A stretch of 64,000 nucleotides of DNA. It comes from Legionella oakridgensis ATCC 33761 = DSM 21215. Its GTDB lineage: Bacteria > Pseudomonadota > Gammaproteobacteria > Legionellales > Legionellaceae. This document shows, in pieces, positions 47,931-57,974 of this stretch (its first letter is position 1; each line of letters opens with the position of its first letter). The notes under the pieces were generated by a model. That model worked only from the letters and a program-made list of their open reading frames with translations. It was not told the origin of the DNA and did not search any database. The DNA lies in NCBI RefSeq assembly GCF_000512355.1, contig NZ_CP004006.1, forward strand, positions 273,501-337,500. The letters run 5' to 3'. The position numbers and the translations under genes were made by a program.

Positions 47931-48374
47931 GGAAGATTTTCAGCACATTTTTTGGAAAAATAGAGCACGAATCATACCACATTCTCAACAATATGTGCAG
48001 TGTGTTGCCTTATATCAGCATAATAATTGCTAGCGCATTCAAAGCGATTATTGCTAACTACGATCTTTGTGGTCTATTATAAAACATATAGGTAATGATT
48101 TGCCCTGGCTGAACCAAAATACCATGGATCGATAAGGAGATTTGTTTGGGATGCCGTGTGTAAATCTGTTTTTGGGCAGGAAACCTAACGCATTTCATAG
48201 GTCGCCATCATGAATGACACGTTGCGGCTCAGATGAACAGGGATCATTACCTAGCCATGCATTAAATCGAGTTGCCATTAAATCTTCGGTATATCCATTA
48301 AGCTTAAGTGAACATTGCGATTAGGATTAGACTGCGGTAATATGTTCCAAATTTTAACTTAATGGTTAAATTAA
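47931..48374. other. 444-base gene-poor region with a possible gene remnant
   Basis: No intact gene. The minus strand from about 48340 to 48195 encodes NPNRNVHLSL, then after a one-base shift NGYTEDLMATRFNAWLGNDP and SSEPQRVIHDGDL before a TGA at 48197-48195. This reads like the C-terminal end of a lost protein. The rest shows no tRNA, repeat or strong hairpin. The promoters of the SulP gene and of the lipoprotein gene should lie at its ends. Confidence 0.4.
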
Positions 48375-49079
48375 ATGAAATTTGGTTGGCTTTTATTTTT
48401 ATTCTTTATCGGTCTTTCGGCATGTGCTCATAATGATTCCATAAAAATTGGTGATGAAACCGTAATTATTCACCGTAAAGAACGAGGAAATGGCAAAACA
48501 TTTGTTCACTTACATCAAAATGAAACGACCGCTTTAAAAGCAGCAAATACTGTGATTAATACACAGGGTGGACGCCTGCTTACCTTGATTCACTCTGGCG
48601 AAAGAAATATTGTTTTTCATTTGCATGGTACTCGTTATGAATTTGATCCGAATCGTATTTTTAGTGATGTCGGAATTAAGAAAACATTAAACCAGTTTGG
48701 TCCTTATACAGTGGAGGCCCATAAAGAAGTAAAAAAACTAGCAGATAAGATTAAAATGCTTTTACCTGAAGGAAAAATAATCGCCGTGCATAATAATAGC
48801 TCTTATTCCCTACGAGAGTATTTACCTGGCCATTCTCTTTGTTTAGATGCACGGTCATTGAGCTATTCTGATAAGTTTCATTATAGAAATTTTTATCTAG
48901 TGACCCAAAAGAACGATTTTGTGCGTTTAAAAAATTTAAATTTTAATAGTGTGTGGCAATCTGTGAATGCAAAAGATGATGGATCTTTATCTATTTACTT
49001 GGCAGCCCGAGATTACATTAATGTAGAGGCTGGATACGATCAGCTGGCTGCACAAATTAACATGCTGAAAAATGCTTAG
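48375..49079 (+). CDS. lipoprotein of unknown function, 234 aa
   Basis: A lipoprotein signal (FGWLLFLFFIGLSAC) puts the lipidated Cys at residue 17. The mature part contains VHLHQNETTALKAA, INTQGGRLLTLIHSGERNI, FHLHGTRYEFDPNRIF and AVHNNSSYS. The conserved-looking His, Glu, Arg and DPNR stretches suggest a metal-dependent hydrolase or amidase, though I cannot name the family. Located in the inner or outer membrane, facing the periplasm. It stands alone. Confidence 0.75.
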   Translation: MKFGWLLFLFFIGLSACAHNDSIKIGDETVIIHRKERGNGKTFVHLHQNETTALKAANTVINTQGGRLLTLIHSGERNIVFHLHGTRYEFDPNRIFSDVGIKKTLNQFGPYTVEAHKEVKKLADKIKMLLPEGKIIAVHNNSSYSLREYLPGHSLCLDARSLSYSDKFHYRNFYLVTQKNDFVRLKNLNFNSVWQSVNAKDDGSLSIYLAARDYINVEAGYDQLAAQINMLKNA

Positions 49080-49179
49080 AAATTACGGGTTGCTGTGGAT
49101 GTCTGATGGTCAGAGTCAATTTGCACTAATTATGAACATGTAGTATAATTAATAGAAGGTATTTTGCAAGGAAGCAGTC

Positions 49180-49443
49180 ATGAAAACGCTAGGCTCTGTC
49201 TTTTTGGCGGTGGCGGCAGCGCTACTGCTGAGTAGCTGTACCGTAGCTACTACAACATATACGCCAACTTATAGTACTTATACAGTAGGTGTCGGTTATC
49301 CGACGTCTTATTGGGGCAGTCGTTATTATTATCCCACGAGTTACTACTATTATCCGGGTTACCGCTATTACAACCGTGCTTATTATTACAATCGTACTTA
49401 TTATGGAGGGCGTGCTTATCGCTACTCATGGTATCGATGGTAA
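49180..49443 (+). CDS. tyrosine-rich small lipoprotein
   Basis: 87 aa. A signal with the lipobox LLSSC (Cys20) precedes a mature part in which about every third residue is Tyr, with Ser, Thr, Arg and Gly (GYRYYNRAYYYNRTYYGG). GCAAGGAAG precedes the ATG. The low complexity hints at a cell-surface or cross-linking role. Nothing further can be assigned. Confidence 0.8.
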   Translation: MKTLGSVFLAVAAALLLSSCTVATTTYTPTYSTYTVGVGYPTSYWGSRYYYPTSYYYYPGYRYYNRAYYYNRTYYGGRAYRYSWYRW

Positions 49444-49526
49444 GAATACAGGAACATGGACATTTCCCCCTTGCCCGTTTCGTTTCCCTCTATCTGGCAG
49501 GAGGGAGGATTGTCCATGATAGAAGA

Positions 49527-50096
49527 TTATTCCTTGGCGCGAGACACATACTCTCCTGTACGAGTGTCTACTTTAATCAACTCGCCTGTTTGTACAAATA
49601 ACGGCACACGCACGACAGCTCCCGTTTCTAAAACGGCAGGCTTGCCACCACCACCGGATGTGTCTCCTTTAAGACCTGGATCTGTTTCAGTGATTGCAAG
49701 GACGACAAACGTCGGGGGAACCACTTGCAAAGGTTCATTATTCCACAGTGTAACAATACACATGTCTTGTTCTTTCAGCCATTTTACTGCTTCTTCAACG
49801 GATTCAGGACCTGCGGCGTATTGTTCGAACGTATCGGGGACCATGAAATGCCAAAGCTCGCCATCACTATATAAATATTGCATTTCTACATCGGCGACAT
49901 CCGCAGAAGGTAATGTTTCACCGGACTTATAAGTTCTTTCAACCACACGGCCAGTTTTTAGATTACGAATTTTAATCCGTGTAAATGCCTGTCCTTTCCC
50001 GGGTTTAACAAATTCACAATCAACAATGCTGCAGGGAGCATTATCAATCATTACTTTTAAGCCATTTTTAAATTCATTGGTACTGTAGATTGCCAT
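49527..50096 (-). CDS. efp: translation elongation factor P
   Basis: 189 aa with three OB/KOW domains. [14 protein letters not shown] carries Lys34, the residue that receives beta-lysine. EF-P binds between the P and E sites and relieves ribosome stalling at polyproline. The modifying enzyme EpmB is encoded divergently 71 bases away, so the modification pathway fits. The start ATG gives MAIYSTNEF, as in homologues. Confidence 0.96.
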   Translation of the reverse strand: MAIYSTNEFKNGLKVMIDNAPCSIVDCEFVKPGKGQAFTRIKIRNLKTGRVVERTYKSGETLPSADVADVEMQYLYSDGELWHFMVPDTFEQYAAGPESVEEAVKWLKEQDMCIVTLWNNEPLQVVPPTFVVLAITETDPGLKGDTSGGGGKPAVLETGAVVRVPLFVQTGELIKVDTRTGEYVSRAKE

Positions 50097-50167
50097 TGGT
50101 TCCCCACTGTTGAGATTTTATTGCAATTTCGCTAAAGTTCGCGAAGTTTATCAATTCTGAATTCTGA

Positions 50168-51181
50168 ATGCGAGATTCCACTTCCAATTGGCAAAAAATT
50201 CTAGCCCAAGGCTTTTCTTCTGCATCCGAATTACTTGAATTTTTGCAGCTTCCTTCTTCTATGGCAAGTCATCTGGCTGAAAAGCAATTTAAAACACGCG
50301 TTCCACGTGCTTTTGCAGAGCTGATGGAAAAGGGGAATCGTTATGATCCCTTGTTAATGCAAGTATTGGCGGTTGACGATGAATTGCAAATGCAAGCAGG
50401 CTTTGTTCATGACCCATTAAAGGAAACATCGGCAAATCCAGTCAAAGGCTTGATTCATAAATATCATGGTCGTGTTTTACTGGTTCTTACTGGTGGTTGT
50501 GTGATTAATTGTCGCTATTGTTTTCGCAGACATTTTCCTTATCAGGATAATAATCCTGGACGTAAAGGATGGCAGCAGACTCTGGAGTACATTGCCAATG
50601 ATTCGTCCATTCAAGAAGTCATTCTAAGTGGTGGAGATCCTTTGCTGGCGCAAGACGGAGTGTTGAGTGAAGTATTCTCCTATCTCTCCAGCATTCCACA
50701 TGTGCGCTTTCTTCGTATCCACACTCGTATTCCTGTGGTGTTGCCAGAACGAGTCAATGCTTCCTTGCTTGAACTATTGGCTTCATTACCCTTACAAAAA
50801 GTGATCGTATTGCATAGTAATCATCCTCATGAACTGGATGAGCGTGTGGCTCAGGCTTGTATGGCACTCCGTCATGCGGATTGTCATTTATTAAATCAGT
50901 CAGTATTGCTTGCGGGTGTTAATAATGATTCTTTGGTTTTGGCGGCATTAAGTCAGCGCTTATTTTCTTGCGGTGTCTTGCCTTATTACTTGCATTTTTT
51001 GGATAAAGTACAAGGCGCGGCTCATTTTTCGGTGACTTTGGCCGAGGCAAAAAATATCTTTCGGTCGTTGCAAGAACATTTACCAGGATATCTAGTACCG
51101 CGTTTTGCCTGTGAGCAACCAGGGAAAAAAAGTAAAACGCTTATTATGGCAGAAGACTTCCTGGAACATTCGTTTAGCTGA
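50168..51181 (+). CDS. epmB: EF-P beta-lysylation protein EpmB (lysine 2,3-aminomutase family)
   Basis: 337 aa, a radical-SAM enzyme with CVINCRYCFRRHFPY (C-x3-C-x2-C, binding the 4Fe-4S cluster) and PLP-binding context downstream (VILSGGDPL, LRIHTRIPV). It converts alpha-lysine to (R)-beta-lysine for attachment to EF-P Lys34. The short length matches EpmB rather than catabolic lysine aminomutases. It is divergent from efp. Its last eight bases overlap the end of ppk on the other strand. EpmA is not in the window. Confidence 0.95.
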   Translation: MRDSTSNWQKILAQGFSSASELLEFLQLPSSMASHLAEKQFKTRVPRAFAELMEKGNRYDPLLMQVLAVDDELQMQAGFVHDPLKETSANPVKGLIHKYHGRVLLVLTGGCVINCRYCFRRHFPYQDNNPGRKGWQQTLEYIANDSSIQEVILSGGDPLLAQDGVLSEVFSYLSSIPHVRFLRIHTRIPVVLPERVNASLLELLASLPLQKVIVLHSNHPHELDERVAQACMALRHADCHLLNQSVLLAGVNNDSLVLAALSQRLFSCGVLPYYLHFLDKVQGAAHFSVTLAEAKNIFRSLQEHLPGYLVPRFACEQPGKKSKTLIMAEDFLEHSFS

Positions 51182-53238
51182 TTGTTTCATTGTATAATTC
51201 TAATAATTTTTCCTGAGCGCTGTAAGTACCATTACGTAGAGGTTTATAAGTTCCATCGCTTTGCATTTCCCAGGCATCTTTTGTGTCTTTTAAGTAGTTT
51301 TTTAAAATCTCGTGTTTAATGCGCTGCCGGCATCCTTCTTCCAAAATAGGAAACATCACTTCAATGCGGTTATATAAATTTCTTTCCATTAAATCAGCAC
51401 TGGAACAATAGTAATACTCTTCTTTTCCCATGCAAAAATAATAGACGCGATGATGCTCCAAAAAGCGCCCAACAATGGATAAGACGCGTATATTCTCAGA
51501 TACGCCTTTTATACCAGGAAGCAGGCAACAGACACTACGTACGATTAGAGTTATTTTAACGCCGGCCTGAGAGGCTGTATAAAGAGCCTGGATCATGGTT
51601 AAGTCTGTTAATCCATTCACTTTAATGATGATTTCGGCATGTTTTCTTTTCTTTGCTGTTGCAATGCATTGCTCGATGAGTTGAAGAAGATTTTTTTGGA
51701 GGGTAAAAGGAGAATGACATAATTCTTTCAATTTAATGGTTTTGCCAAGTCCAGTTAGCTGTTGGAAAATAATTTGAGTATCAGCCGTGATGGCGGGATT
51801 TGCCGTTAATAAGCCAATGTCCGTATAGCGTTTTGCTGTCTCTTCGTGATAATTACCGGTGCCCAAATGGACATATCGTTTTAATTTCCCGTGGACACGG
51901 CGTACAACCAAAGTCATCTTGGCATGCGTTTTGAAGCCTACAACACCATATAATACCAACGCCCCCGCTTCATGCAGGCGATTGGCAAGCCGTAGATTTG
52001 ACTCTTCATCAAATCGGGCGCGCAGTTCAATGACTGCAGTGACTTCTTTTCCAGAACGTGCAGCCTCTACTAATGCTTGCACCATGATGGAGTCAAAACG
52101 CGTACGATAGAGCGTCTGTTTGATAGCAAATACATTAGGATCGGCTGCGGCTTGCCGAACAAAATCAATCACCATATCAAAGCTTTGAAAAGGATGATGC
52201 AAAAGAATATCTTGCTCATCAAGCATACCAAACACGTTATTTTTATGTTTAAGAAAAGTTGGGAATTGGGCAGTAAAGGGAGGGTAATTCAAATCCGGTC
52301 TTGAGATACTGTTAATTGCTTGTAAGTATCGTTGTATATTAACGGGACCATCGCAATAGTAAGTATCTTCATGACGCAAGTGGTATTTTTGCAAGAGAAA
52401 ATCCGTGATGGGTTGTGGACATTGCTTGTCAATTTCAAGTCTTACCACATGACCATAATGACGGGAGAACAGTTCTCTTTGCACGGCAGCGGCTAAATCT
52501 TCGGCTTCCTCATCTCTTAGAGAAATGTCGCTGTTGCGAGTCAGACGAAAAGCGTAACATCCGCCGATTTCCATCCCGGGGAAAAAATGGTTGATGTGAG
52601 TTTTAATGATTGAAGATAAATAAACAAAGTGACTGCCTTCCCCACAGAGTTCCGAAGGCAATCGAATCAATCTTGGCAAGGATCGAGGAGCATGAACAAC
52701 GGCATAATTAATATTACGATCAAACGCATCTTTTCCACTTAATGAAATGATAAAATTCAGGCTTTTATTAAACAAACGCGGAAAAGGATGCGCAAGATCA
52801 AGCGCAATTGGACTGACTATAGGTAAAATTTCATTTTTAAAGTAATGTTGCGCCCACAGATGGATATCATCGGTCCACTCTTCAGTATTATAAAAATGAA
52901 TGTTTTCTTTTTTAAAGCGGGCAGCAGTTGCTTGTTAAAAATGGTGTATAATTCATCAATCAGCCGATGAGTTTTTTGCTTAATTGACTTAACAATTCAT
53001 CTGCTCGCAGGCCATCAATGCTTAACTTGATTGAAGCGATGGCAATTTTTTCTTTTAATCCCGCGACGCGAATTTCAAAAAATTCGTCCAAATTGCCACT
53101 GCAAATGCAAAGATAACGCATTCTTTCCAGCAGGGGCACCCGTTCATCACGAGCTAGTTGTAAGACACGCTCATTAAAGGCAAGAGCAGTAAATTCACGA
53201 TTAATGTAATAATCAGGGTTGTCCAGAGAGCGAGTCAA
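51174..53238 (-). pseudogene. ppk: polyphosphate kinase 1, split by two single-base frame breaks
   Basis: PPK1 makes inorganic polyphosphate from ATP. The gene begins near 53238 (TTG, GGAG upstream, overlapping the chrA stop) with NREFTALAFNERVLQLARDE. The first break is in the A6 run at 52972-52977; one more A gives SKKTHRLIDELYTIFNKQLLPA. The second is in the A6 run at 52908-52913; one more A gives LKKENIHFYNTEEW. With both repaired it encodes about 689 aa, the same as the E. coli enzyme (688). The C-terminal domains are intact, including LGTGNYHEETAKRYTD. Two A-run deletions in a core gene suggest sequencing error as much as loss of function. Confidence 0.9.
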
Positions 53239-53797
53239 GCTGGCCTCCAATAGCAATATAAATTAGCGTACCAGAAAAAACAAATTCCTATAAAGGCAAT
53301 GAGCCCCCAAAAAGGCGACAGTTGCAAAAAAGCTAATGCTAAAAAAATAAAACACAAGCAATGACGATAGGAAAAGAATAATACATTTCTATTACTCCTT
53401 GAGCGATAGAAAAAGAGGCGGCTGCTAATAATGCTAAAGCACCATATTGTACGGAAACCATAATTTTCTTAATCATGGGGCCATCATGACTGGTTAACCA
53501 TTGATAGCCAACAATTGCAAGCAGTAATCCCGGTAGATTTAAACAAGCAACAGCTAATAGGAGCCCTGAAAGTCCTGCTGCTTTATAGCCAATGAGTGCT
53601 GATAATTTGACTGCTGTTAAGCCAGGAAATAAAAAGGTACTGCCGACCATTTGAATAAATTCTTCAGGCGCAACCCAATGACGATAGGTGACGGCTTCAT
53701 ATTCCACTAGCTTTAGCATGGAATTGCCACCGCCCAATGAAATCAATCCGATTTTACCGAAGCTGATAATGATGGCAAATAACGTTTTAATCATCAT
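53235..53797 (-). pseudogene. chrA: chromate transporter ChrA-type domain, frame-broken near the 3' end
   Basis: A single CHR domain: FGKIGLISLGGGNSMLKLVE, FPGLTAVKLSALIGYKAAG and four to five hydrophobic segments. The start is taken at the ATG pair near 53797; a GTG at 53830 is also in frame. The frame ends early at 53339 in a run of seven T on the minus strand (A7, 53341-53347). One more T continues it with FFLALAFLQLSPFWGLIAFIGICFFWYANLYC to a TGA that overlaps the ppk start. Short-chain CHR proteins usually work in pairs; only one copy is present. Chromate export is by family only. Confidence 0.8.
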
Positions 53798-53872
53798 GTT
53801 AGGGCATAATTTAAAATTAGATGGCTGCACCTTATTCTGCCATCATCTTGCAGCGCTCTTCAATGAGAGTCG

Positions 53873-54493
53873 CTAAATAAGTGTCTTAAGGAAGGTTACA
53901 TAATCACAGGGCGTTTTACCTTGCAGAAGGTTTTTGCTCAGATATTCAACCCAAGTTAATACCTTGGATTCGAGACTTAAACTAAAATAAACCGCATCAC
54001 CAATGCACAATCTTGCTAATTCCATCTTAAGCTTAGGGGTCGTGGGAAATTGGTAAATCAGTGCTTCTTTACTGACGGTCACTGTTTTTATTGTGTCTTT
54101 AGCGTTTACCAAAAGCGATTGAATATCGATAGGGTTGTGATCGGGGATAGAAAGAGATTGTTCAGTTGCTGTAAGTTTAATTTTCTTGCCATAGGCGGTT
54201 GCCCAGGTCATTTGCTTAAGCATTGGCTTATAAAGTAATTGATCACGCCGCATTTTTAAATTGAAATTGACATCAGGTAAAAGATAATAAGTGTCTTGTC
54301 GATGCTTGGCCTCGTATCTGGATAATTCTAAAAATTGATCATCAAGGCCGTTTAAAGAAATAATTGCACTTTCAGGCCAAAAATATCGCGATTCCCAGCG
54401 CAATTCATCGACGGGCATGTCATTATTGCTTGGTAATTCCAGCAAAGATTCATTTTTAATTTCAAAATTCCAGACGAAACGTTTACTCATCAT
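53873..54493 (-). CDS. hypothetical protein, 206 aa
   Basis: I do not recognise it. Soluble, mixed alpha/beta and acidic, with many aromatic residues (WESRYFWPESAIISL, RQDTYYLLPDVNFN). No signal peptide or membrane segment. It looks like a metabolic or nucleotide-binding protein, perhaps CYTH-like from alternating charged strands (KIKLTATEQSL), but this is weak. It precedes the chrA-ppk group by about 75 bases on the same strand, so it could be the first gene of that transcript. Confidence 0.65.
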   Translation of the reverse strand: MMSKRFVWNFEIKNESLLELPSNNDMPVDELRWESRYFWPESAIISLNGLDDQFLELSRYEAKHRQDTYYLLPDVNFNLKMRRDQLLYKPMLKQMTWATAYGKKIKLTATEQSLSIPDHNPIDIQSLLVNAKDTIKTVTVSKEALIYQFPTTPKLKMELARLCIGDAVYFSLSLESKVLTWVEYLSKNLLQGKTPCDYVTFLKTLI

Positions 54494-54698
54494 CAGTCAA
54501 CAGTAATAGGGGGGCGTGAACACTAACAGAGCCTAGGGCATTTTGTGCCTGCTGACAAGGTATCTCTTATTTTTTGTTAATTACGATTTAAGAGAAATGT
54601 ATACTGACATAACATATTGAATTAATATAATTAATCTACGAGCTTTTTGCCAGGCTCAAAATGATTAAGACGTTGCATAGATAAAGGAAGGGATTGTT

Positions 54699-57137
54699 AT
54701 GGCCACACTGTTCTTTTTGCTGTATTTACTGTTTACTTTGATTGTTCTTTATCATGCACTAAACCCGCTCGTCTGGGAAATTGGAAGTGCTGCTTATTTA
54801 TTAGTCGCCACGTTTTTTATAGGTCTTCCCTGGGTTGTGGGGGTGTTTTTGTGGGTGGTCATCATTGGAATCTTTCTTATTATCAGAGTGGAATCGATTC
54901 GCAACACCATTAGTGACTTTTTATATCGACATGCAGAAAAATCGCTTCCTAAACTATCAAAAACAGAAGAAGAAGCATTAAACGCCGGAGATACGTGGCT
55001 AGAAAAAGATATTTTTATGGGAACGCCAGATTGGAATAAATTGCAGCATATTACAACGGCGCTTTCTCCTGAAGAACAAGCATTTCTTGATAATGAAACG
55101 CAAACGCTGTGCGCTATGTTGGACGATTGGGAAATCAGTCAGCATCAGGACTTACCGGCTAATGTTTGGGAGTATCTTAAGGAAAAAGGTTTTTTTGGCT
55201 TAGTCATTGGAAAGGAATATGAAGGGAAAGGCTTTTCTGCCCGTGCTCATTCGGATGTGGTCATAAAAATTGCCAGTCGCTCAGGGACGGCTGCAGTGAC
55301 CGTCATGGTTCCTAATTCTCTTGGTCCTGGGGAATTGCTACAGCATTATGGTACAGAAGAACAAAAAAATTATTATTTGCCAAGGCTTGCAAAGGGTGTT
55401 GATATTCCATGTTTTGCATTAACTGAGCCAGGAGCTGGTAGTGATGCTACGTCTATCAAGTCTGAAGCCGTGGTGGTTGAAAAAGTTATCCAGGGGAAAA
55501 AGATACTGGGGCTTAATCTGACGTTGAATAAACGCTGGATTACCTTAGCCCCGGTCGCCACTTTAATAGGGCTTGCCGTTAATTTAAAAGATCCACATGG
55601 TTTATTGCAGGGAGAAGGCAAGGAAGGGATTACTTGTTTGCTTATTTCTCGTGATGCCGAAAATCTTGAAATTGGAAATCGGCATTTACCGGCGAATCAG
55701 CCGTTTATGAATGGTACTATTCGCGGTGAAAATATCTTCGTTCCTATATCATCCATCATTGGAGGTCAGAAGCAAGCCGGGCATGGTTGGCAAATGTTGG
55801 TTGAATGTTTGTCCATTGGGCGCTCCATTTCGTTGCCTGCTTTAGGCACCGCTTCTTCAGCCATTTCATATCTTACAACTGGAGCATTTGCTCGTATTCG
55901 TCAACAATTTAATGTTGAAATAGCTCAATTTGAAGGGGTGGAAGAAAAGCTTGCGGAGATTGCTGGCCTAAGTTATTTGGTAAATGCCACTCGCTTGCTG
56001 ACTGCTGCAGCAGTCAATGAGCATAAGAAACCGTCGGTTGCTTCTGCAATTACCAAATATTTCAATACCGAACTTGCACGTATCGTGATTAATGATGCCA
56101 TGGACGTCCATGCGGGCCGCGCTGTGGTGGTTGGTCCCCGCAATTATATGACCAGTTTTTACCACGGGATTCCTATCTCTGTGACGGTTGAAGGCGCCAA
56201 CATCATGTCACGTAACTTGTTGATTTTCGGCCAAGGTTCGATGGCATGTCATCCTTTTATTCGGCAAGAGTTTTATGCTTTGGCCAGTGGAGATAAAAGT
56301 GCTTTTAAAAACATCATCTGGCAGCATATTAGTTATTTCATGCGTAATTTTGCCAAAACAATTTGTTCTGCATGGAGTGGTGGCTTCTTTATTTCTGTAC
56401 CAAATAGTAAGCTTAAAAAGGAATATAAGCGATTGGCACGGTTAAGCCATGCTTATGCCTGGTTGGCTGATTTGGCCTTAATTTATTTAGGAGGCGCGTT
56501 AAAACGTAAAGAGCGATTGTCTGCAAGGCTTGCGGATGGAATGTCTTACTTATATATGGCTATGGCTGCACTACAGTATGCGCGTCAGTATGAGGCGCAG
56601 ACAGAGCAGCAAATGCATGCCAGATGGGCTGTGTCCTATTGCTTTTATCATGCGCAGAAAGCAATGATTTCCTTTTGTCATAATTTTCCCTCCCGGGTGA
56701 TAGGAAACTTGATGCGTGTGCTTGCCTTTCCGTTAGGGCAAAGCATGCGTTATCCTGGTGATAAATTGGATCATCAATTGGCTCAAACAATGACTAAAAA
56801 CAACCATTATCGAGAGCAAATCATCAAACAGGTTTATTTAAGTGGGGATAATCGTCAACCGGTTGATCGTATGGAAGCGGCTCTTCAGGCTATTATTCAG
56901 CACGCGTCCCTATATGAAAAAGTCAGCGATTTAAGGCGTTATAAATTCGGTGACCTCAAGAGCAAACTTGCGGAAAAAGTTAAGAATAATGAAATAACGC
57001 CGCAGGAAATGGAGGAATTAATTGCTGTTGAAAAATTACGATGGGATGCCATTCAAGTAGATGAGTTTTCATTTGATTCTATGAAGAAGAGAACCTTTGC
57101 TTCATTGGCAGGTCAATTTAAAACACCATTGGATTAA
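54699..57137 (+). CDS. fadE: acyl-CoA dehydrogenase FadE (with DUF1974 C-terminal domain)
   Basis: 812 aa, the usual FadE length. Two N-terminal membrane segments (about 5-75) precede the acyl-CoA dehydrogenase fold. CFALTEPGAGSDATSIKSEA binds FAD and substrate, and VPNSLGPGELLQHYGTEEQK is the second family mark. The DUF1974 domain follows from about 515. It performs the first step of fatty acid beta-oxidation at the membrane. AAGGAAGGG precedes the ATG. No other fad gene is adjacent. Confidence 0.95.
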   Translation: MATLFFLLYLLFTLIVLYHALNPLVWEIGSAAYLLVATFFIGLPWVVGVFLWVVIIGIFLIIRVESIRNTISDFLYRHAEKSLPKLSKTEEEALNAGDTWLEKDIFMGTPDWNKLQHITTALSPEEQAFLDNETQTLCAMLDDWEISQHQDLPANVWEYLKEKGFFGLVIGKEYEGKGFSARAHSDVVIKIASRSGTAAVTVMVPNSLGPGELLQHYGTEEQKNYYLPRLAKGVDIPCFALTEPGAGSDATSIKSEAVVVEKVIQGKKILGLNLTLNKRWITLAPVATLIGLAVNLKDPHGLLQGEGKEGITCLLISRDAENLEIGNRHLPANQPFMNGTIRGENIFVPISSIIGGQKQAGHGWQMLVECLSIGRSISLPALGTASSAISYLTTGAFARIRQQFNVEIAQFEGVEEKLAEIAGLSYLVNATRLLTAAAVNEHKKPSVASAITKYFNTELARIVINDAMDVHAGRAVVVGPRNYMTSFYHGIPISVTVEGANIMSRNLLIFGQGSMACHPFIRQEFYALASGDKSAFKNIIWQHISYFMRNFAKTICSAWSGGFFISVPNSKLKKEYKRLARLSHAYAWLADLALIYLGGALKRKERLSARLADGMSYLYMAMAALQYARQYEAQTEQQMHARWAVSYCFYHAQKAMISFCHNFPSRVIGNLMRVLAFPLGQSMRYPGDKLDHQLAQTMTKNNHYREQIIKQVYLSGDNRQPVDRMEAALQAIIQHASLYEKVSDLRRYKFGDLKSKLAEKVKNNEITPQEMEELIAVEKLRWDAIQVDEFSFDSMKKRTFASLAGQFKTPLD

Positions 57138-57245
57138 CTTTACGTTTTTTTAACCGGAACAGACTAACCATTTGATTGGCAGTAAGTCACAATTTGCTAT
57201 AATTTTAACAATAAAATGCTGCCTAAATATAAGTGAGGAAAAAAT

Positions 57246-57974
57246 ATGCCGGGTTTACCGTTAGCAAAACCCCGCAATGGGGTTGGCCTTAACCCATTGC
57301 CGAGTGCACTAAGTCTGCAAAAATTTATGGAGGTTGCAACCACCGCCGAGGCAGCCAAATATGGTTTCGATCAGTTTAAGGAGCGTTTGCAGGAGGCTGG
57401 TGTATATAATAGTTCCAGTAAAATCCTGGAAGAGATGGCGCGATTTGTTTATTACCGAGAACAGCAAACTAAAGCCGCGGCAAATCCATGGTCAGGTGAA
57501 AAACTGCCGACTACTATTCAGCAATTCCAATTTAATCTTGCTACGGAAGCTGCGAACCAGCTAAGTGCAAAATCGATTACTTTTGATTTTGCAGTAAGCA
57601 ATGCTTCAGAATTGTTACGTGGATACAGCAGTAATGGCCAAGAGCTTGATGCAGCAACGGTTGACGCACTGGATAAATTGTTTAACGCCTGGTTGGTAGA
57701 AAATAATATGATGAGTAAAGGCGGTGTTATTTATGAAATGGATGAAAAAGGCAGCATTAAAAAGGATAGTGCAGGTAACCCCGTAAAAGCGGATGCTGAC
57801 AAGCTTAGAGAATTGATTAGTAATTCAGCTCATGGATTTGAAGCCTATGTGCATAATAAAAATGCTGAGGTAGCTATATCATCAAGGCAACACGCTTATC
57901 CGGAACAGAAAGTAGAAGAGCAAGTCGCCGCAGAAGCAGGGCCTGCGTCTCACTCTGGGATGGCTGGAGGGTAA
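57246..57974 (+). CDS. hypothetical 242-aa protein, effector-like
   Basis: Unknown. Begins MPGLPLAKPRNGVGLNPLP, then a mainly helical soluble domain (about 25-210). A flexible tail is rich in Ala, Glu and Gly and ends SHSGMAGG. No signal peptide or membrane segment. GAGGAA lies upstream of the ATG. The disordered tail with a few acidic residues fits a translocated substrate but is not proof. The last 25 bases overlap the 3' end of murU on the other strand. Confidence 0.65.
   Translation: MPGLPLAKPRNGVGLNPLPSALSLQKFMEVATTAEAAKYGFDQFKERLQEAGVYNSSSKILEEMARFVYYREQQTKAAANPWSGEKLPTTIQQFQFNLATEAANQLSAKSITFDFAVSNASELLRGYSSNGQELDAATVDALDKLFNAWLVENNMMSKGGVIYEMDEKGSIKKDSAGNPVKADADKLRELISNSAHGFEAYVHNKNAEVAISSRQHAYPEQKVEEQVAAEAGPASHSGMAGG

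Noticed and set aside
49455..49518. 8-bp inverted repeat CATGGACA / TGTCCATG between the Tyr-rich lipoprotein gene and efp
   Set aside because: The arms are 48 bases apart and short enough to occur by chance.
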